From the NCBI RefSeq assembly GCF_000688395.1, contig NZ_JIAG01000005.1, forward strand, positions 148,662-212,661: a DNA stretch of 64,000 nt, given 5' to 3'. The notes under the pieces are model-generated. The model had not been told where the DNA came from and did not search any database. It saw only the letters and a program-made list of their open reading frames with translations. The position numbers and the translations under genes were made by a program. Of this stretch, positions 62,712-64,000 are shown one piece after another (positions within the stretch are counted from its first letter, which is position 1; every line of letters begins with the position of its first letter). Source of the stretch: Haematomicrobium sanguinis DSM 21259. Its GTDB lineage: Bacteria; Actinomycetota; Actinomycetes; Actinomycetales; Micrococcaceae.

Positions 62712-63095
62712 TCAGCGGATGAAACGTACCGTGGAGATTGCCTCGGTGCGCAGGGCTTCGAGACGTTCTTCATTGATCGGCGAGTTTGCCATCCGGTTCA
62801 GGTAGGCCAAACCGTCTTTGAGCTTGCCCAGCGTGGAGCGAACCTCTGCCCGTTCCAGGTACGCCGGAATCTGCTCGGGGACATCCTGAGTCTCTGCCTG
62901 GATCATGCGTTGTTGCGGATCCGGTAGCGGCGTCAGGCTGCCCGTGATGATGAGTTCTCCATGCCCGCATCCAGGCATGGGTTCGGCAACCTGCGTTGCC
63001 TGCTCCACCGCACCCGGACTAGGGGGTTGCAATGGCGCTGGAGGTTCTGGGATCTGTTGCTCAGAAACCTCTGCGGAAGCTGATACCAGCGTCAC
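62712..63095 (-). CDS. Unknown protein with proline-rich N-terminus
   Basis: 127 residues from the GTG at 63093-63095, chosen because AAGGAG lies 6 bases upstream; an ATG 7 codons earlier (63116) has only a weak AGGAAAA site. Residues 10-35 are Pro/Gln/Ala-rich; a single Cys in PGCGHGE; the last 60 residues (IPAYLERAEVRSTLGKLKDG...) look helical. No signal peptide or membrane helix. I do not recognise the family. It follows the 41-residue peptide gene on the same strand and ends at a good terminator. Confidence 0.6.
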   Translation of the reverse strand: MTLVSASAEVSEQQIPEPPAPLQPPSPGAVEQATQVAEPMPGCGHGELIITGSLTPLPDPQQRMIQAETQDVPEQIPAYLERAEVRSTLGKLKDGLAYLNRMANSPINEERLEALRTEAISTVRFIR

Positions 63096-63154
63096 GTGGT
63101 TCTCCTTGTTTTTCATGGTGATTTTTCCTGATATTTAGAACACTAGTTCCATTT

Positions 63155-63173
63155 CCGGACACCTTCGGTCCGG
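63155..63173 (-). other. Small hairpin between peptide gene and unknown gene
   Basis: CCGGAC (63155-63160) and GTCCGG (63168-63173), loop of seven; no U-tract. Possible processing or weak attenuation site in the 240-bp spacer 63096-63335, which otherwise holds nothing recognisable. Confidence 0.4.
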
Positions 63174-63335
63174 GTTGGATTCTCGTTTAAAGGTGCAAAA
63201 GCGAGAGTCCTGGATGGTGTGTTCTGGGGGTTGAAGAAAGAGGTGCACGGCCTTGCGGTCGGTGCAGTGGGACCACAAACACAGCCACTTTTGGCAGTGG
63301 AGTGAGGGTCGCGAGGAGCTTAGATCAGCTAAGAC

Positions 63336-63461
63336 TCAACGGTCCGAAAACACGACACCGGGGGTAATCCCGGCCAAGGTCTTGATTCGATCGAACCAGA
63401 CGCCGGAGCCGTTGGCAGAGCCGAGGAAAGTCTCGCCCTTCTTCAACAGATTTGTATTCAT
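63336..63461 (-). CDS. 41-residue peptide with a very strong ribosome site
   Basis: The ATG at 63459-63461 is preceded by AAAGGAGGTGGGTAATC, an ideal Shine-Dalgarno at good distance. The peptide starts MNTNLLKKGETFLGSANGSG and continues VWFDRIKTLAGITPGVVFSD plus Arg. No Cys, no signal peptide; the second half could form an amphipathic helix before a Gly-Ile-Thr-Pro-Gly turn. A -35/-10 pair (TTGAAA, 16 bases, TACCAA) lies upstream on the minus strand near 63500-63530. Function unknown; a secreted or regulatory peptide is possible. Confidence 0.6.
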   Translation of the reverse strand: MNTNLLKKGETFLGSANGSGVWFDRIKTLAGITPGVVFSDR

Positions 63462-63696
63462 GATTACCCACCTCCTTTTGTGTCGTGTTGTGCCGTTGTC
63501 ATTCGCAGATTGGTAATTCCCAACTGCGATATTTCAACGCTACCGCATGCTTTGCGCAAATTCCTAGCGAGTTGGCAAAAATTCTCGGAAGTTTTTTGTG
63601 AACGCGCGCATCGGCGACTGCGCCGGCGTCTCCCCCACCCCGCCACACTCCGCGACTTGCCACCTACAACGCGTATGCCGCCGGTGGTTTCAAGGG
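63462..63696. other. Spacer between the small peptide gene and the IS end
   Basis: It contains the putative promoter of the peptide gene on the minus strand and no gene that I can support. Confidence 0.4.
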
Positions 63697-64000
63697 GCTA
63701 GTGCAACACCTGAATTTTTTTGGAGTGTGTGTCGTGCCTGCTGTGATTCCGTGGTGGAAGGTTTCGTTGTGCCTTGATTTGCTTGCTCGGGGTGTTATCG
63801 CGGTGCGGGTGGCTGAGCGTGTCGGGGTGGCGCGCACGAGTGTGAACAGGTTTGCCAGACTGGCTGGTATGGAACTGGTGTATGGCTCCCGCGGGGGCAT
63901 GACGGGTCCTCGTGTACCGGACACGGCGTTGATGGAGAGCGGCGGGGGCGTGAGGGCGCGGGGGAGGGCGTATTCGCGGTTGAGTTTTGAGCAGCGAGTC
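63697..64000 (+). mobile_element. Left end of an IS30-type insertion sequence, cut by window edge
   Basis: GGCTAGTGCAACACCTGAAT near 63697 looks like the terminal inverted repeat directly before the transposase gene. The right end is outside the window, so the repeat cannot be matched here. Confidence 0.55.
63734..64000 (+). CDS. IS30-family transposase, N-terminal 89 residues
   Basis: The frame from the GTG at 63734 (or 63725) stays open to the window end. IPWWKVSLCLDLLARGVIAV and RVAERVGVARTSVNRFARLA form the first helix-turn-helix; SRGGMTGPRVPDTALMES follows; YSRLSFEQRV at the edge matches the R-L-S-x-E-x-R start of the second IS30 helix-turn-helix. The DDE domain lies outside the window. 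Confidence 0.75.
   Translation, partial: MPAVIPWWKVSLCLDLLARGVIAVRVAERVGVARTSVNRFARLAGMELVYGSRGGMTGPRVPDTALMESGGGVRARGRAYSRLSFEQRV

Noticed and set aside
63253..63516. 87-codon plus-strand frame opposite the small peptide gene
   Set aside because: No ribosome site and no protein-like pattern; the minus-strand 41-residue frame has an ideal ribosome site.

Overview
This is a GC-rich chromosomal segment of an actinomycete (Actinomycetota). The lineage call rests on the mycothiol glycosyltransferase MshA beside an actinobacterial-type Ino1, a WXG100 protein, a CsoR/CopZ/CopA operon with the typical operator, many GTG starts and the rpsF-ssb-rpsR-rplI plus dnaB neighbourhood. I cannot name the genus. 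No rRNA, tRNA or CRISPR was seen.

Layout. 1-3.8 kb: a truncated TetR gene with a shared operator and an FMN reductase, then an orphan LanB C-terminal-like RiPP protein and a LuxR-type regulator separated by about 500 AT-richer bases. 3.9-12.7 kb: metabolism (malate dehydrogenase, secreted serine protease, aminotransferase, 2-oxoacid dehydrogenase E1a-E1b-E2 operon, hisC). 12.7-14.3 kb: a WXG100 protein with a GxSxG hydrolase. 14.7-21.4 kb: purB, a six-hairpin glycosidase-like protein and the copper operon. 21.4-29.5 kb: a run of membrane and repair-like genes, a lactonase, dnaB and two inverted DnaA-box pairs. 29.7-35.2 kb: an oligopeptide ABC importer. 35.3-40.4 kb: EamA exporter, CGNR regulator, M48 protease and the ribosomal/SSB operon. 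40.6-46.6 kb: a two-component system and two ABC-2 exporters. 46.9-57.7 kb: PAP2-lipid kinase fusion, MFS, ABC-F, two Gfo/Idh oxidoreductases, and a second two-component system beside an FtsX-type ABC pair. 57.7-62.4 kb: a phytoene-dehydrogenase-like enzyme, then ino1, an uncharacterised putative phosphatase and mshA. 62.4-64 kb: an unknown protein, an unannotated 41-residue peptide and the start of an IS30-type transposase.

Two repeat systems run through the window. (1) A short motif, core ACGACGGCGAT, occurs about 16 times, as full palindromes between genes and as half-copies inside coding sequences, where it usually encodes K-[Y/N/H]-D-G-D. It looks like either an uptake-signal-type sequence or a palindromic element that spreads into genes. 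(2) At least ten long, near-perfect intergenic palindromes (17-34 bp arms) fall into about five sequence families, mostly at gene ends. One supplies the stop codons of both flanking genes.

The best functional lead is the gene translationally coupled to mshA and convergent with ino1. Its position fits the still unassigned phosphatase step (MshA2) of mycothiol synthesis.
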